From: Dromaius novaehollandiae
Taxonomy: Eukaryota; Chordata; Aves; Casuariiformes; Dromaiidae
Direction of reading: 5' to 3'
Assembly (NCBI RefSeq): GCF_036370855.1
Contig: NC_088098.1
Location: 201,545,336 to 201,609,335 of the forward strand
DNA: 64,000 nucleotides
Shown: positions 35,601 through 50,600 of the stretch, in pieces
Layout of the letters: each line of letters starts with the position of its first letter
Numbering within the stretch: the first letter of the stretch is position 1
Notes under the pieces: model-generated
The model's database searches: none
The model's input: only the letters and a program-made list of their open reading frames with translations
What the model was told of the DNA's origin: nothing
Made by a program: the position numbers and the translations under genes

Positions 35601-38600
35601 GTTTCTTGTTGTTTGCCTTTATTTTCTTACTATTTAAAGCCAGTTGAGGCATATATAAAGGTCACTTTGGTTTGGGCCAACCTGTATTTTTTGTTTCACC
35701 CCTTGGTTTGGTGGTGGTATACACCACAACCGAAAACTGGATACTAGTGACAAGACAGCGAGACAAGTGTGATAGTAGCTGTGCTGCATCAACAGGTTTG
35801 AAGGACTTGCCACTATTTTTGTTGTTGCTTTAAAAAGGGATGGGTGATGCAAACGGATGGGTTAGTAAGAAGACAAATTAGGTACAATCCTCCCTGCTCT
35901 GCCCCCAACTTACAGAAGGTCTGTTGGAAGTGTGTTAGTGTTGGTGCCTCTGGAGCGACATTGTAGAAATGGGTCTTCAAAGCTCCGCTCACAAGCAGAT
36001 TGTATGCAAGGTCTGTTATGTTAATGCCCACAATAGCAAAAGAGTAGCTGTAAGAAAAAAGAGCAGCAACATTTACAGGTAGTTTGACTTTTTTCAGCAC
36101 ACTAGAAGAAACTCTGACAATGCTGTGGGTGCAACTGAGGTGCCTTAATTCTCTCCTGCTTCTGTTGAGCTTCCAAAGGGGGAGGGGGTAAGGGGGTGGA
36201 AAACAAGACAAGACATTTATCCTGCCTGCTTTGTACACTATAACGGCAGTGTTATGCTTGTGAAGCAAGTAGTCACAGTGAAAACAGGAGTTTCCTCGTC
36301 ATGCCAGCCATTTTCGGTGGAGCAGCACAGGCTCATTTCTGTGGAAGGCGACCAAGGCTGAGAGTCTCTGTACTCCTGGACTCGCTCTGAGCCAGGGTTA
36401 GTACTACCTGTGATGGCTTTGTTTGCGGCATGGCCAGTTATTTGCTATTTTAACCTGTCTGTCCAACTGTAATTCATTACCCATAGATAGGAACATCAGG
36501 CTTGAACAATCAGTCCTACAAAGAATTTTGCCTACAAAAGATATTTCACAGGCTTTTCAGCTGTTTGAGAAGAACCAGCTGAGTCACCTCCAACTTCTTC
36601 CCAATGGAAACTAGATATACAGGCCAGAAAACAGATAAGAACCTATATCAAAGCATGTTGGAAACAGAAATAACTACAGACTTATGGAGCAAAACCCTGT
36701 CCTGCTAAGAGGGTGTATTAACAAGGAAAATATTTTTAGGCACAACAGAATAAAGAAATTGAAAGTTACTTCTTAATTTGTGAGCCTGTTGCAATAAAGA
36801 ACTCAATGAGGGAAAAGGGAAAGTACTTTCTGGAAATGACCATTTCTCAAAGAAACATGCATGTCCCATGCTGCCATTTAGAGACAGAAGCAAATATGTT
36901 TAGTTAGGCAGTGATTTTTTTTTAAACAGCTATCATGTATGGGTATTTTCCAGTTATAACTATTAAGCAAACTGATTTAAAAAAAAAAATCCTTTGATAT
37001 ATCGCAGGAGCAGGAAAATCCAGAAGCTACCAGCAGCATGATGCCTTATGGGAAGTTTCACAGAACAATGAAATCTCAGAGACCCTGCTATGGACATTAA
37101 AATGTTGCATTTTCTCTAACAAGTATACCTGAGAAACTATAATACAGTTCTGTACTCATGAATAATACAGCTATTCAAAACCCACATCTCAACAAAAAAA
37201 GAACTCACTAGGACTTCTTCCCTATTATCATACTTACCCAAAAACAAATCAGAACCTGAGTCAGAAGTGAGACCTGATCATATTATGTATCAAGAAGAAT
37301 TAGACGTTCATAACTGCACCATCCACAGCACACAGAGAAAGCTTCTCCTTGCTACAAGATTTTTCCCCTCCAATTACTACTTAAAATGACATTTTTCCTA
37401 TAAACCTATCCACACCTTAATTTTCAAAGACAGTAAGCACTGAAGTATGTATATTGAAGTTTCCTTAAAAATGTAACCAGAAAACACCTCCACTCACCTC
37501 AAATATACAGCGTTATTGATAATGGTTGTGCTTGTGGCAACTTTAAAAAGACTTTAAACTTACCCAATTGCCTTATCAAACTTTTTCTTCTCCCATTCAG
37601 CTTTACTGAATTGGCTGGGGAGAGGAGAGAGGGAAAAAAGTCATCTAGATATTGCCATGCATTGCTGATTGATTAAACATTTCCTTTTAATTTGTTTTAC
37701 ACTATAAAGTTAACTGGACATAGATTATATTTTTTGCCCCATTGGCACATTTGCCAATGTGGCACAATCACATTTGACTCTACTTCTTACTGAAAGGATT
37801 GGCAAAAAAAGGCTTGAAAGGGGTAACTTACCTGCTATGTACCATCTCTGATAAACTTTTCTCATCATTTACAAAGTACGTGGCTACAAAGCTCTCAATA
37901 AAAGTCAATTATTTTCCTATACTGACCACAATGATGATCTATCTAGTTAAGTCTGAGTTACTGAAAATGTTTAAAATATTAGGTTTCTTTTAATAATCAA
38001 AGCAGATTTAAGCCTTTTACATTCTGCAAGATACACATGACATTCACCATTGGAGACACGATTCACTTGACACTAACAGGAAAAATACTCCTCCAATAGA
38101 TAGTTCATATGTCCAACTAAATTAAGAGGCCACACTACAGCAAAAATACAGGGAACAATAATTCATAATACTTAGCACAATAATGCAGAGCTTTCCAAGG
38201 ACACAGAAGGTGCCTCTCTTAAAACAGAATTAATTAGGGAACCATTTAAATTTTAAAATAACTTTATTGTTCAACAACATTTTCATTTAGAAGAGCTCTG
38301 TCATCCAACCATCAGTCAAATAGCATTCCACTGAGGAGTGTTTAACTGTAGCTACCTGCATGGAAGAAGTTGAGCAGAAGTCAGTGGCTGCATTTGCCAC
38401 CAGCTAAAAGCAGACAGGACCTGACCCTGAGCTGAGCTACAACTTTGAGGACCCTGCAGGAATTTTGCCTCAGTAAGGTCTGAGCAGACATTGTAGACTA
38501 AATACCCCAAAATCAGACAACCATGCATGAACTTATAATTCTTGGACCATACTTGAGTTAGGGTAAATACATATGACACTAACAATAATCCCCGAATTTC

Positions 38601-41600
38601 ATGCAAATATGGTATTTTACAAACTGTTATCATTAAGTATTAGAGACAGTAGGAGGTTCACACACATCCTCATCTGAATGTTAATATCAGCATGTGTCAG
38701 GATAGACCTCTGCATCTCAAATGATTTAGTGAATGAGAATATGCCAGTCTGTACTCAGTCTCCAAAATCTTTGCCATTTTTGTAGGCTGTGGCCTAACAT
38801 CAATTAAAAAAACAACCCCTCCACCCCCCAAACACACACACACGAATGTTGACTAATAAGATGGCACTTTTAGGATGTAGACAAGTAATACAGTTCAACA
38901 GAAATAGGAACTACATTGGTCATTATCACATCAGAAACCAACACTGCTGCTAAGCAACCACACTAGAAAAAAAAAAAACACCAAAGGCACCACTACCACC
39001 CTCTATCTTCCAGTGAATGCTCTTTCAAGAGAAAAATTGCACATGCTCATACACAGCACTCCAAAATGGCCCTTGGTAATTAAATATGTAAATGAAGAAC
39101 ACTAATGGGATACCCTGCTTCACAGCCCCAGCACTGAACACTCCGTGTATTGTTAAAGACAGACAGACAGGGGTTCAGTTTGCCATGTAAATCTCAAACA
39201 TTTAGTTAAATGAAAATTCTTGGCTATTTCTTGGTTATTTCAAACTATACAGTTTAAGAATCATGGAATCTCTTTCATTACCATATATGAACAAAAATCA
39301 GCCATGGGCAACAAAATATATAAAGGGAAGACTAGACTGGGGGTGCTTGTAGGAAGAGGGTTAATGCTAATACTTAAATGAAACTCCAGACAAAAATAAA
39401 TCCGTGGACTGACTCTCAGGCTCAGTCTCTTGGGTTTATATTTCCCCCAGCCCTCCCCAAGGCTTTTTGTCACAGAATTACCACAGGGAACTTAGCTACA
39501 AAATATTGAGGAGATGAAAAACTTGGCAGGATTCAGACATGGACCTATGGTACTGAGCAGTAGAAGAGAAAATTTCTTCTGAGGCACTCGATTACCATAG
39601 GACTGGTTAAGAGGAATACCCCCCTCTGCCCTCTGTACCAGCTATGGAATGAACTTCCTAGAATAAAATAGGTCACAATACCAACTTCTTGCCCCTTAAA
39701 GGCACCTGTTACTGATCTCTCAAAAGACAGGACATTGGACTAGTCAAATTAGACCAATCATTAGTCATGGTGGCCAAAGTGAACATAAATAGAAGGGTTC
39801 TTCAACTGAGGTAACTTAAACTCTTGACCTAGACTACTTTTGATTGTCAAGTCAGAGTCACAGCTGCTTGGACAGTATTTGCATGGCTTAATCTTTTTCT
39901 ACAAGAAGGTAAAAATTACCAAATATTTCTTACTAGAGGGGTCTAAAATGTGGTGCTTCAGCTCCCTCAAGCAAGGCTGATTTTATTCTTTATAGATTAA
40001 GATACTCAGATACACCCAGTGTTGTGCCATGGGCTCATTTGGGCTAACACTGCAGTATTTAGAGAAAGGAATGCAACACCTTCAAAAGATCCGCAAAGAT
40101 TTTCAGTTTATAATAGGTCAAATTGCAGTATGGTTTGATCTTTATTTACATGTAGAGTCTCACAAAACTAAGAGAAAAGGAAAAAAAATACCTTAGTTCC
40201 TTCTTAGTGACTTCCCTTCATTATGAAAAGACAAAAGAATTAAAAGAAAGGTAAATAAAAAAAATAAAATCACTTGAAATTAGAAGTTAGTTAAAATAGT
40301 TAACATTAACTATTTCTATGATTCAGTATACAAGTTTGCCTCTTGGATCTGATTAGCATTCAGGATCAATACTTGGGCATTGCCACATGCTGTCTGTTTC
40401 CAAGCATATGCCCCATAAAACAAAAACCAGCCCCCACCCTAAACCACCAGTCCACACAGCATCATCCAATTAGCTAATTTTTTCTAGCCTCAAGCATTAC
40501 CTGTATTTAGGCTGAAGAGAATCGGAAAGAACTTGCTGAGCTATCCCAGTGTCCCATTCGGCAAAATACCTGCAGATATATACATTTAGGGTCAACTGTT
40601 GAAGACAGACAACAAAATCGTTCATTGGTCATAATGAGCTATCCACACATACCATGCCCAACTCTTTAAAGGGTCACTAAGGGCGTGAGGCAATACCAGC
40701 AACATTTAACATGTTGAACTCATTAAACTGTCCCTCAGCCTCCCCCCCATCCCCGAATGAAAGATAAAAGCAGCCCAGCCTCGAATTATGAGTGCAAACC
40801 TATAACTTGTTAATGGATGTTTGTTACCATGCTCCCTTTCTACATGGTCTGCAGAAGACCGGTTTCTTACTGCTGGAGCATGTTGGCTGCTGAGCTCAAG
40901 ATAAAGCAGTTCAGGCTTCCCGGTCTGGCAGATTTGTTAACCAAAATGAGTCATCGCAGGGACTGAGAAACAAAATAAATGGTAGGGATTTCTCTCCAAT
41001 GAAGATTTAGAACAGAGTCAAGAGGCCAGATCCTTAACTGAGCTTTGCTATAACGTGACCTGCAGAGAGTCAATGAATTTTTACGTCCTTCAATCTGTAA
41101 GAGCAGAAAATAACCTCTTCTGGCGGTGGAGGGGGGATATTTTACTAAATGCTTCTAAGTTATGTAAATGTCTGCAGTAGATACAAGGGCTGGAGGAAAG
41201 AACAGATCACACTTATCAATCAATTCCTAAATTACCAACCATAGATACAATACTAAATGTCTGGTGTATGTGAGGCAGAAGGGGAGAGTTATTTAAACTC
41301 ACTGCTTAGTTTTGAGTATTGAAAGAAATTGAGGAATTAATCCAGCTACCAGTCTGCCATCAGTGGCTGCATTTCAAAACATTTTGCCTAGGAATTCAGA
41401 ATGAAATGTCAAAAGAAGAAAGTTGAGCAGTAATATAAACCTCCCACCCACACGCTTTTAGGGTATTTTGTTTAGACATCTAAATATTGGTGAAAATATA
41501 TTTTAGTCTTTTACTTGGAGGAAGAGAGTGCTAACTTTCACAGAACAGCTAAAAAGGGCTTAGCAAGCTGTATAACCTAGTTAAATGAGGAATACTGAAA

Positions 41601-44600
41601 AGAAGAAAAAAATTGCAATGGAAAATAATTCTTTTTTTTCAGTTTTTGGCGTGGAGTCCCTGATGTTTAGAATTTAGTCCTACAGACTTGTTAAAAAGAA
41701 TCCGCACACGATGCTGCTTTTCACAACTTCAGGCACAAGTACATCTATAAAGAAACATACTTACACCAAATTATATAAGCCCAGGAGACCCATCCCTCTA
41801 AAGTCTGTTTTAGGATCATCACCTTGGAAACCAATTTCACACCACTGCTTTGAAATCCGAGCTTTCAACGGCGAATTGGGCTTCAAACATTTCCATAACT
41901 AGGAAGATTACAGGTAGAATATGATTAAACTTCACACATTAATATGACCTTCTCTTCTTTTTAAATCAAGTAAGTTCTCATGTCACGTAATTGCGTTCCA
42001 GCAACCAGATGTGAACAAATGCAGTTCCTGGGGGTGGGGGAGATCCCAAACCACTCTTGAATGTTGCAGAAGTTTCAGCTATGGCCCTAAGGCCCTCCTG
42101 ACCTTATCTACAACTGTTGCAGAGCTTTGCACAGGGACTTGTTTTGTTCATGCTTTATGCATCAGACTGGAATCTGCCTCCATAAGCACAGAATCGGGAA
42201 TGGGCTGGACTTTTGTAGTAAATCACTGACAGGGGGGCAGGCAATCAGCCCTCAATTCCCTTAGGCCCTGCAGCAATCTTTTCTTCAGCATCTTTTGCAA
42301 GTCTCTAGAACGATTACAAATTGAGAGCACCGACTTGGCTACCACAGTGCTGAAAAGCAAATCACAGAACATAAAAAAAAAATATCCATAGAAGAATAGC
42401 ACGTTCCACCTTCACGTTTAACTAAGGGGTGAATCATTCATTGATCTCACAGCAACAACAGGGGGGAAAAAAAAGTGATTTAAAAAGCCCGATCTTCAGC
42501 TGGAATAAATGGACTTAGCTGCACTGGCCCAGTGACTTCAGTGCTGAAATATCATGTTGCTAAGCATCTAAAAGCAGCCTAAACTGACATGTCTGAGAAA
42601 TCCATACCTATCTGCATACATGCCACAACAGCACAAATTCACCACTTCTAAAGTGTATTAAGTAATCAGGTGTTCCTCAGACATGGGTGAGTAGCGCCTA
42701 AAGAAACACACTTGTAAGAAAAATAAAAAACAAAAGACACCCTACCAAAGGGAAAGACCTGTATTAACATTTCACACACAAACACCCCAGAAACTATATT
42801 AAAGTAAGTGATTTAGAGAAGCTAAAACTTTTAAAGATTTTAGCTTTAACAAGCTGCATAAAGCATTGTGCATTAAATTACATTTGCTATTTCTTTCTTA
42901 TTCACCCATTAACAGTGAATACAGTATTATTCACCAGTTCAATCACATTAAGCTAATCTTTATCTCATTCATAAAATGCCCTCTTGGTAAACATGAATAA
43001 GTGATAAACATTAAGAATATGAATTACCCATTGCAGAGATCACTTAGCAGAGTATCTAGAAGCAATGAAAGGCAGCCAGCCTATTCTTCCCCAGCGTGGC
43101 CTAGAAACCAAATCAAACCCTTGGACAGATTTCTGTCTGACACGAGAACTCACAAAAGCAAAGAGCACGCTGTAAACAAGTGCCTAATACACAGATTATC
43201 TCGGAGGCAGAGGAAGATATTGTTATCCTTTTTTAATGTGAAGAATTTTACCGTGTAAGCTGAACTGTTTAATCTCCCCTCAAAAACGCTCCCACACTCG
43301 GCTTCCATTCTGCTTTCGTTCTCATTCAGCGATGTTTTTAAAGCACTGATGTGATTATACATCCTAAGTGCCATTTTCAGGAACGTTTAGGAACCAAGAC
43401 TGCTTGGCAGAGTGGGCGTCAGGGAAAGGACACCAGGGCCCACTCCGGATGCTTCCCGCAACGCTGCCCTCCTCCATGCCCGCGACGCCAGCCCACAGGT
43501 CCCCACCTCCCGCTCTCCACGCGCTACAGAGGCCTTGCACCTTTGGGAATCCTTTCCTGGAGCCAAGGGCTCACAGTAGAGCTGCAGCCACCTACCTTGT
43601 ATTTTCAGCGTCCAAAATCCTAGGCTGGGACCTACAACGCTTGCCTTCCGGATACGGGCTTCCTCACTGGGTAAACCTGAGCGCCCTTTTATGCAAGCCC
43701 CTCCCCAGCCCCCGAATTTTTCTTTTTGGCTGCACAGTGGCAGGAGTCCAGCAGAAGGGGTCTGTCTGGTCCTGCCTAGTGCTCAGAGCGTGGATCTGCT
43801 CCAGAGGCAGCCCTGGACCGTGGACCCCCTCAGCCAGACTCCCACCTGCCCGCAGAGCTGTCTGACCATCAGGGGATCGATGCACCCGTGGGGGCTGCTA
43901 CTGCCTTAAAATAAGTAAGGGGATCTACGAGTCTCAACATGCAGTGCTTTGTATTTAGTACTAGAGTGTGCTGGGATCATCTGAAGAGATGTAGTATATT
44001 AGGTTTCTTGCAGGGGAGTTTTGGAAATAGAGGCCTGGCAATAATCATTCTAGCCATGCCTGCAGCAATTCTAGGCACATACAGGAGCCAGCCTTAAGCT
44101 CTAGACACCTACAGGTACTCTTTCGCCATTTGAGACAGCTTTTTAAGTAATTATTTGCATCAGTAAATGCTTATATAAAGTGCTCAGTAGAATTTTTAGA
44201 AGTGTCTGGTAGCGCAAGTAGCCAATGTAAACTTTGCAGAAGTTCCCCACTATAACTTGTGAGGTGTGCTATGTTGCAAGTCATATTGTGGAAGACAGCA
44301 TCACCATGTGCTGTAAAAACAGACAAAGCAAAGAAGGTGGGTGTGGGTGGAAGGGAAGGAAGTGTTTGAAGTTCTTGATATTTTTGTCAAGAAAAAAATA
44401 AATACTAGGCTTGTTTATTATAAGACCAAAAATTCTGTAAGAGAGTGCTTTCTTTTTGGACAGGCTAATATATCACTACCTATTTAATACTTCCAGCCAT
44501 TCCTCTGAAGCATGTTGCACTAGCTATGGTCAGAAAAAGGATCTGAAGAAATGTAGGGACTTGTTATTAGACTATTTTCCATCCCCTTTATTCTGTCCTC

Positions 44601-47600
44601 AACTTCTTTCTAACATGAGAGCTCTCTAGCTGTCTCCCTGCATATGGTTTTAACATCTTATTCCTCAAAAAATATTTTGTTTACTTCAATGCATGGTTTT
44701 TCAAAGTATGAAGTGAGTAAGACCCAATTGGTATGGTTTTCATCATTGTTCATGTGTTATCTAAAGAATGGTTTTATTCTATTTTCATTTGAAAATATAT
44801 TTGATTAGTATAAACGCATGTTACATCATCTCCCACCTCTACATCCCACGTGATGAAAGCTAGAGGCCTGCCACTGGGATACATGAACAACACCTTCAAA
44901 AATACAGGAAATTGAGAAAGAAAATATTTACTCCAATTAAAAGAGAAAAATGCTCTCATCTTCAAGAAAGGTTTTCTGAAGTAGGATGCATTGTGGTTTT
45001 CCCAGATCTGATCTTGTACAGCCATTACCTGCAGTGAGACGTAGATGCCCAGCAGCTGCACCTAGTCCAACAACAAGCTCTAAGTGGCAGGCATTCATCA
45101 ACTGAGGAACGAGCCCCTTGCTTGGCAGCTATTACACCCCACACTGCATTAGTATTCTGTATAGGTTAACCTTAAAACAGGTACATGATGGAGGAAGGTG
45201 AAAATACCTGTGAACATTTTAAGAGGTTTATAAACCAGACTATTAGGGTCGGCAAGTATAGAGGACTCCCTGCAAGTCTTTCTTAAGCACCTACCTTCAG
45301 AAGCATTTCTTCGTGTTGCGGATTCTCCGAATCATATGGCTCTCTGCGCAGCTTTTCAACCTCTGCAACCAGATTTCGGTACCCCACAATCTGCAGCAGG
45401 CAGGCCTGAAGAGACACCCCCAGCCTAAGAGGTGGGAGAAGGAGGAGGAGAATCCACTCAGTCATCTGCAGCCACGCAACAGCACTACGGTGCACATACC
45501 CATTTAATTCACAGGAGTAACGTTTCATCAGTGAATTAATAGCTTAACAGCATAGTTACTATAAGAGACTTTCCAAAGATCAACATTACCTTAAATATCG
45601 CCTCATGAACTGTACAGTCTTACTGCTTAGTGGCTTTCTTGAAAAAGAAGTTCCAGACTTTCTTTATTTTGAGCAGTGAATTCTTTCACTTAAAGGCTTA
45701 TTATGACTCTACACAGAAACTCTGAAGGCCTGCTACAAGCACTTCACTGAATTTTTCCCCTCATTCAAATGGCAGCTTCTCAAACACCACCTTGAGACTA
45801 GAACTAAAAAAAGCTAAAGCTACCCATTTTGTTTCCATGTCACAAAGTACATGTGCAGTAGTCAAAAGCCTGAAGCAATATGGTTCACAAATCTGTCTCT
45901 AGCTTTTTTTGTTTTGTTTTGTTTGTCTTTTATGGTGCTTCACATGCCAAGAATTCCCATCATGGCTCTTTTCATTATAATGCAGATCAACTTTTAAAAT
46001 TCCCGATGCATCATTAAAAAAAACCCACCATGTAGCTTCCAGTGCTTTAAGTTACGGTGACTTATTTGTATTTAATATTATAAAATTTTAACCTAAAACC
46101 AAGTTATATAGTATACAACTGCCAAGCTTTTTGCTTCTCATACAAATTCCTAAGACGATTTGGGTATTTATGAGAATAAGTGCTTTTAATGTCTGAAATA
46201 ATCAGAATGTCTACTATGACTTCTGAGAGCACAGTTAAAACTTTATTCTCATTACTCTGTGGAACACAGGCTGCACTGATATTAAGCTGCCTAGATACTT
46301 CATCTGTTTTGCTTTGTATGCTAAAATACTTTGTTCATTCTACAATACTGTTGAGCTTTCTGAGCAGAAGGATTCTCACTGCTTATCTTTTGAGATTAAT
46401 CCACAGAATAAGAGATGTCATCATCAGGCCATTTTTCTCGCTGCAATTTCATGCTTTTTTGTGGCTATAACCCTTTTAGAGTATCTTAAGCAGAGTCTTC
46501 CCTCTTTTGTTGTTTACATGCTTCACTTGTTATACCCTACAGTTTTACAGAAAGGTTGCATTAGAAAAAGCTGAAACGCCTGAGAAGATTGCATGCGAAT
46601 TGCTGCAACGCATCACTAAACCACAGCCATAATGTTTTTAACTACACACAATAACCTCCAAGTAGTTTAGAGCAGAACACCATAGACAGTGGGAAGAAAA
46701 AAAAAGCAATTATATAAAAAAAATTATTTAAGTTCCAAACTGTAGAACATATACAAAAAAGCCACCCTTGCACTTTCTATCTAAAACCAGTCAAAAGTCC
46801 ATACAATGTTTTTGCGTGGAAAAAGCCATTTTCCCCACACTTCTTTCCATTAACCCTTTTGCTCACTTCTCTCCTTCCCAGCAGGGCCAGGCCAAGGAGC
46901 TGGGTGAGCAGCCATGACCCTGCATTTCCTCCCCACCATCTATGTGCTGGCGGCGGCAGTTCTCAGTGTGGGAACAGCCGGTGTGGGGTAGGTGTGGGTG
47001 TGCTGGCCCACGCAGCTCAGGTGCTCAGAGACAGGGAGACAAATCTGAAACTTGGAGTATTTCACAGCCTCCTTCCATAGCTAATGGGACCATACATGTC
47101 GCCACGTGTTTATTTATCCTACTTTCTCCCTCCGCTGAATATACATAGCGTTATCCCCCCACTGAGTATGCATAGTGTTATCTTAAATGTATAGATAAGG
47201 TGAAATTACTCTGACACCTCCTTCTCGTCAGGTCACAACAGCCCCACAGCCTGCAAGAACAGCAGGCCAGCTCAGCGCAAACATCCCCAGGATGCTAGTT
47301 CAGCTCTGCAAAGATGCTACATTAACAAAAATGACTGCATACAGATTTGCAGAAACACATATAGCACGACACATGTCCCCTTGTCCTTACCCCAGGAGAT
47401 TAAGTCTCTCGTATGCAAGGGACAGCCAAAGCTTCTGAACAAGACAGCCAGATGTGGGTTTTCTGGTGTTTAAAAGCAGGCAGACTAATACATTTTGGTT
47501 AATCCTGGCTAAAGAAATAGCTGACCTGCTTTAACTAAAATTTTTCCCTGAAAATTTGGTATAAAAATAAATGCCTCATATAGAAAACTTCAATCCAGAT

Positions 47601-50600
47601 GATTAAAGATTAGCGGAATTATAATCAATTTGAAATAAGGGGCAATTTAGTAGCAGAGTTTGTTTCTATGCATGTGGCACCACCTCTCTTGCCTCAAGTT
47701 GGGGCCTCAGAAGAAGAAGAAAAGAAAAAAAAACCAACAAAAATATTACTACTTACTCTTGAAATGACAGCTTTTAAATTAAAAGGTTTGTTGTTAGTCA
47801 CTTCTTACTCTTTTAATGCTACAAGGTCATAGTGCTTTCACTGTGTTGTATTGTTTACTTTTGCTTGGATAATGCAAAGGGGTTTTAAAAATGTAAACAC
47901 ATGGTTTCCTTCAGTTATGATGTGATAATTTCTTCCCTGCCTAATAGACTGTCTATGGCCTTGCTATCACTTTCACTGCCACGACAACCTGCATTGGTAG
48001 TATTTCATCCTTGGGGAAGTTGCCCCCATAAATCAATGTACCAACAATATACTAAGACAGCAAGAGTCAGGAAGCAGCTAGATAAAGAGACTCAGGACTT
48101 CATGCCTATTATCGTCACCATAAGAGATAACTCATTTTGCTATCAGCTTTCTGACAGCAAAGCTTAACTTATGCTTTTACACTGAGAAATAAAATTATCT
48201 TCAAATTGTGTACCAAAATAGCTATGGAGAACCCATTCTCCATGGATCAAGGCACTAAAGAAATCAATAATTCCTATTTATCTCACAAGAAAGTCACAAA
48301 CTTACTGTGGATTTATATCTGGATTAATCCTTTTCAGCTCCATGATGTCATCTATAGTTTTTTCAATAGCATCAGGGTGAACACTTACTGAAGTTTGCAG
48401 CCGCTACAAAGAGGTTTTAAACATATATTAATTTCTATGGAAACTGCTATTCAATAGAAGTTAACAATAGTAAGCATGATACCTGAAAGCTTCTAGGTTA
48501 ACAGCCCAAAAGACCCAACTCACTATATTCAGACCTTTCCAATTTTATTCAACCCTACTGACCAGTTTCAGAGCACTAACCCTATATGAGGATTCAAATC
48601 ACTTTTCCGTTCCCATACTTTTTTTCCAAGGTATTTCTATGGCAGCTGCCACTCTTCTCTTCTCCATGGCCTGCTGCCTCCTCGATCCCACCAGTGCCCA
48701 CAGTGTGCCAAGCCCCGAGGGGAGGAAACACTCCCCAGTTTTGCAAGACCACCTATTAGTGCAGTCACTGAACTGTCCTCTGTAGAGGATGTTCTTTAAT
48801 GTGAGGTTGTAGCAAACCTTAAAGTGATTTTCGGGAGTGAGCACACAGCAGACTGAACAACACGACTGGTAGAGGAAAGGTGAATTATGAGATATTTGAC
48901 TCACCTTACTTTTTGAACCCCTCAGCGACGCCTCTGTTAAAAGATTGAAAGCATTGTGTCAGTTAAGCTAAATTTCTACTGGATTCATTTAACACTAAAA
49001 TTCTTAAAAGTGAAGCCATCCCATTATTAGCACATGCAGAAACGCACAAAGGCATGCAAAAACCTGAGCAGTTTGTAGTTACCTATTTTCATAGTTCTTG
49101 CAGCTCCAGGCTTGGTATTGTAACAGATCCTTTGTAGCTCACACCGTCCTGTTAATTTCCTGACCACGAATTTCAGACAGCGCCACAAGCATTTACAGTA
49201 GAAGTACAGGCATACCTGAACAAACATCCTGTCAGGGAAAGGAAGAAGGAAAAAAAAAGCCTGAAAATAAGAGACTTGAGCAGAGATTGTTTTGACAAGG
49301 CCACCCCCTCCAACAGAAAATACTTTCTTCTCCTAAATTCCCTAGGTGCCTAGTGGCACCTTTAAAGCAAAAGCAGCATTCACACGGCTAAAATTCATTC
49401 TGTTAAGTGTTAAATCATGCTTTACAATCTTATCCAGTGAAGAACCACACACAAAGTCAGAGCCAGAAACACAAAATGAATCAACTCAGGAGTTCTGAAA
49501 AGAGTATTTCTAAAAAGGGAACAAAAGCCTTAAAATAACAGGCTATATGTCTCTTGATAGTGCTTTTGAGAAACAGGACCGCATGAGAAGAAAGCCCAGA
49601 TCATTCAATTATGGCAGCTATAGAGGATCTGGGGAGCCACCACACTCCACCTCCCTTAGCTTTGCCTTGGCACCCAGCTCTTCCAAACAAAGTGGTGGTT
49701 ATCCTGACAAACACAAATCCCAAAACCAACCCCAGATCCCTAAAAATGAATAGTCCCAATTAAGAAAAGCATAGCTTCTCTCCTTAAACAAGGGCTTCAG
49801 TATCCATCCTGAGGAAAGCCAGTTCTTCCCAAAGTCAGCTTTTACACAGTAGTTTGAGGATGGAGCAGCAGCAGTTTTCAAGACCAAATGGACAAAGCCC
49901 TGGTCCGACCTCAGAGTTAACCCTGCTGCAAACATGATGTTGGATTAGAGACCTCCTGGGGTCCTTTCCAGCCTGGTTTATCCCGCGATCCTCAGAAAGC
50001 TTGGGAATGCCGTGCACCTAGACACATTCTATTTTGAAGTTTGTCAGTGTTGCAGCTGCTACCAAAGCCCTCATACCACACACTACTCCAATTACCTATC
50101 ACACCCCAAACAGATTCATAGGCTATAACTTATTTGGACACACAATTTAGCTTTCTTGTTTCCCTAGCTACAAAGGAGGAGACCCTTCCATGTTAGCCAA
50201 CTGTCAACCCCCTATTGATGGCACCAGGACACAAGATGGAGCAAGAAGCACCAAGAGCCCTTGGGACCAGAACCACATCTCAGAATCGATAAATCACAAA
50301 GACCCCACAGACCTGACAACGGAAACATCGGTACAACTTTGACATACGAGCTTGTTGTTTAATGGTCAAAAATAACTTGGCTCATTATGTTTTAAGCCTT
50401 TGTGTACATACATATGAATGTGCATCCATCATATTAATTTACTGTCTTTTTCACATGCTGTTGACAATTGCAAAGATGACATTTGTCAAGACACTCCATA
50501 TTATAGCTTTAGCTATTCTGAAATACTGGATGCCAGATACTCAAATCTGCATAGCCTTATTAAAGCCAGAAGAGCTCCATTACTCCATAACTGTTCTTGA

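Noticed and set aside
36048..36268. Apparent upstream extension of the ELMOD1 exon 9 reading frame on the - strand
   Set aside because: The open frame continues beyond the exon by chance; a clear TTCTTACAG acceptor and the phase of exon 8 place the exon start at 36047.
43368..43865. 165-codon open frame on the + strand inside ELMOD1 intron 5
   Set aside because: Pro/Ala/Arg/Ser-rich composition from a GC-rich patch, overlapped by open frames in other phases; no family resemblance.
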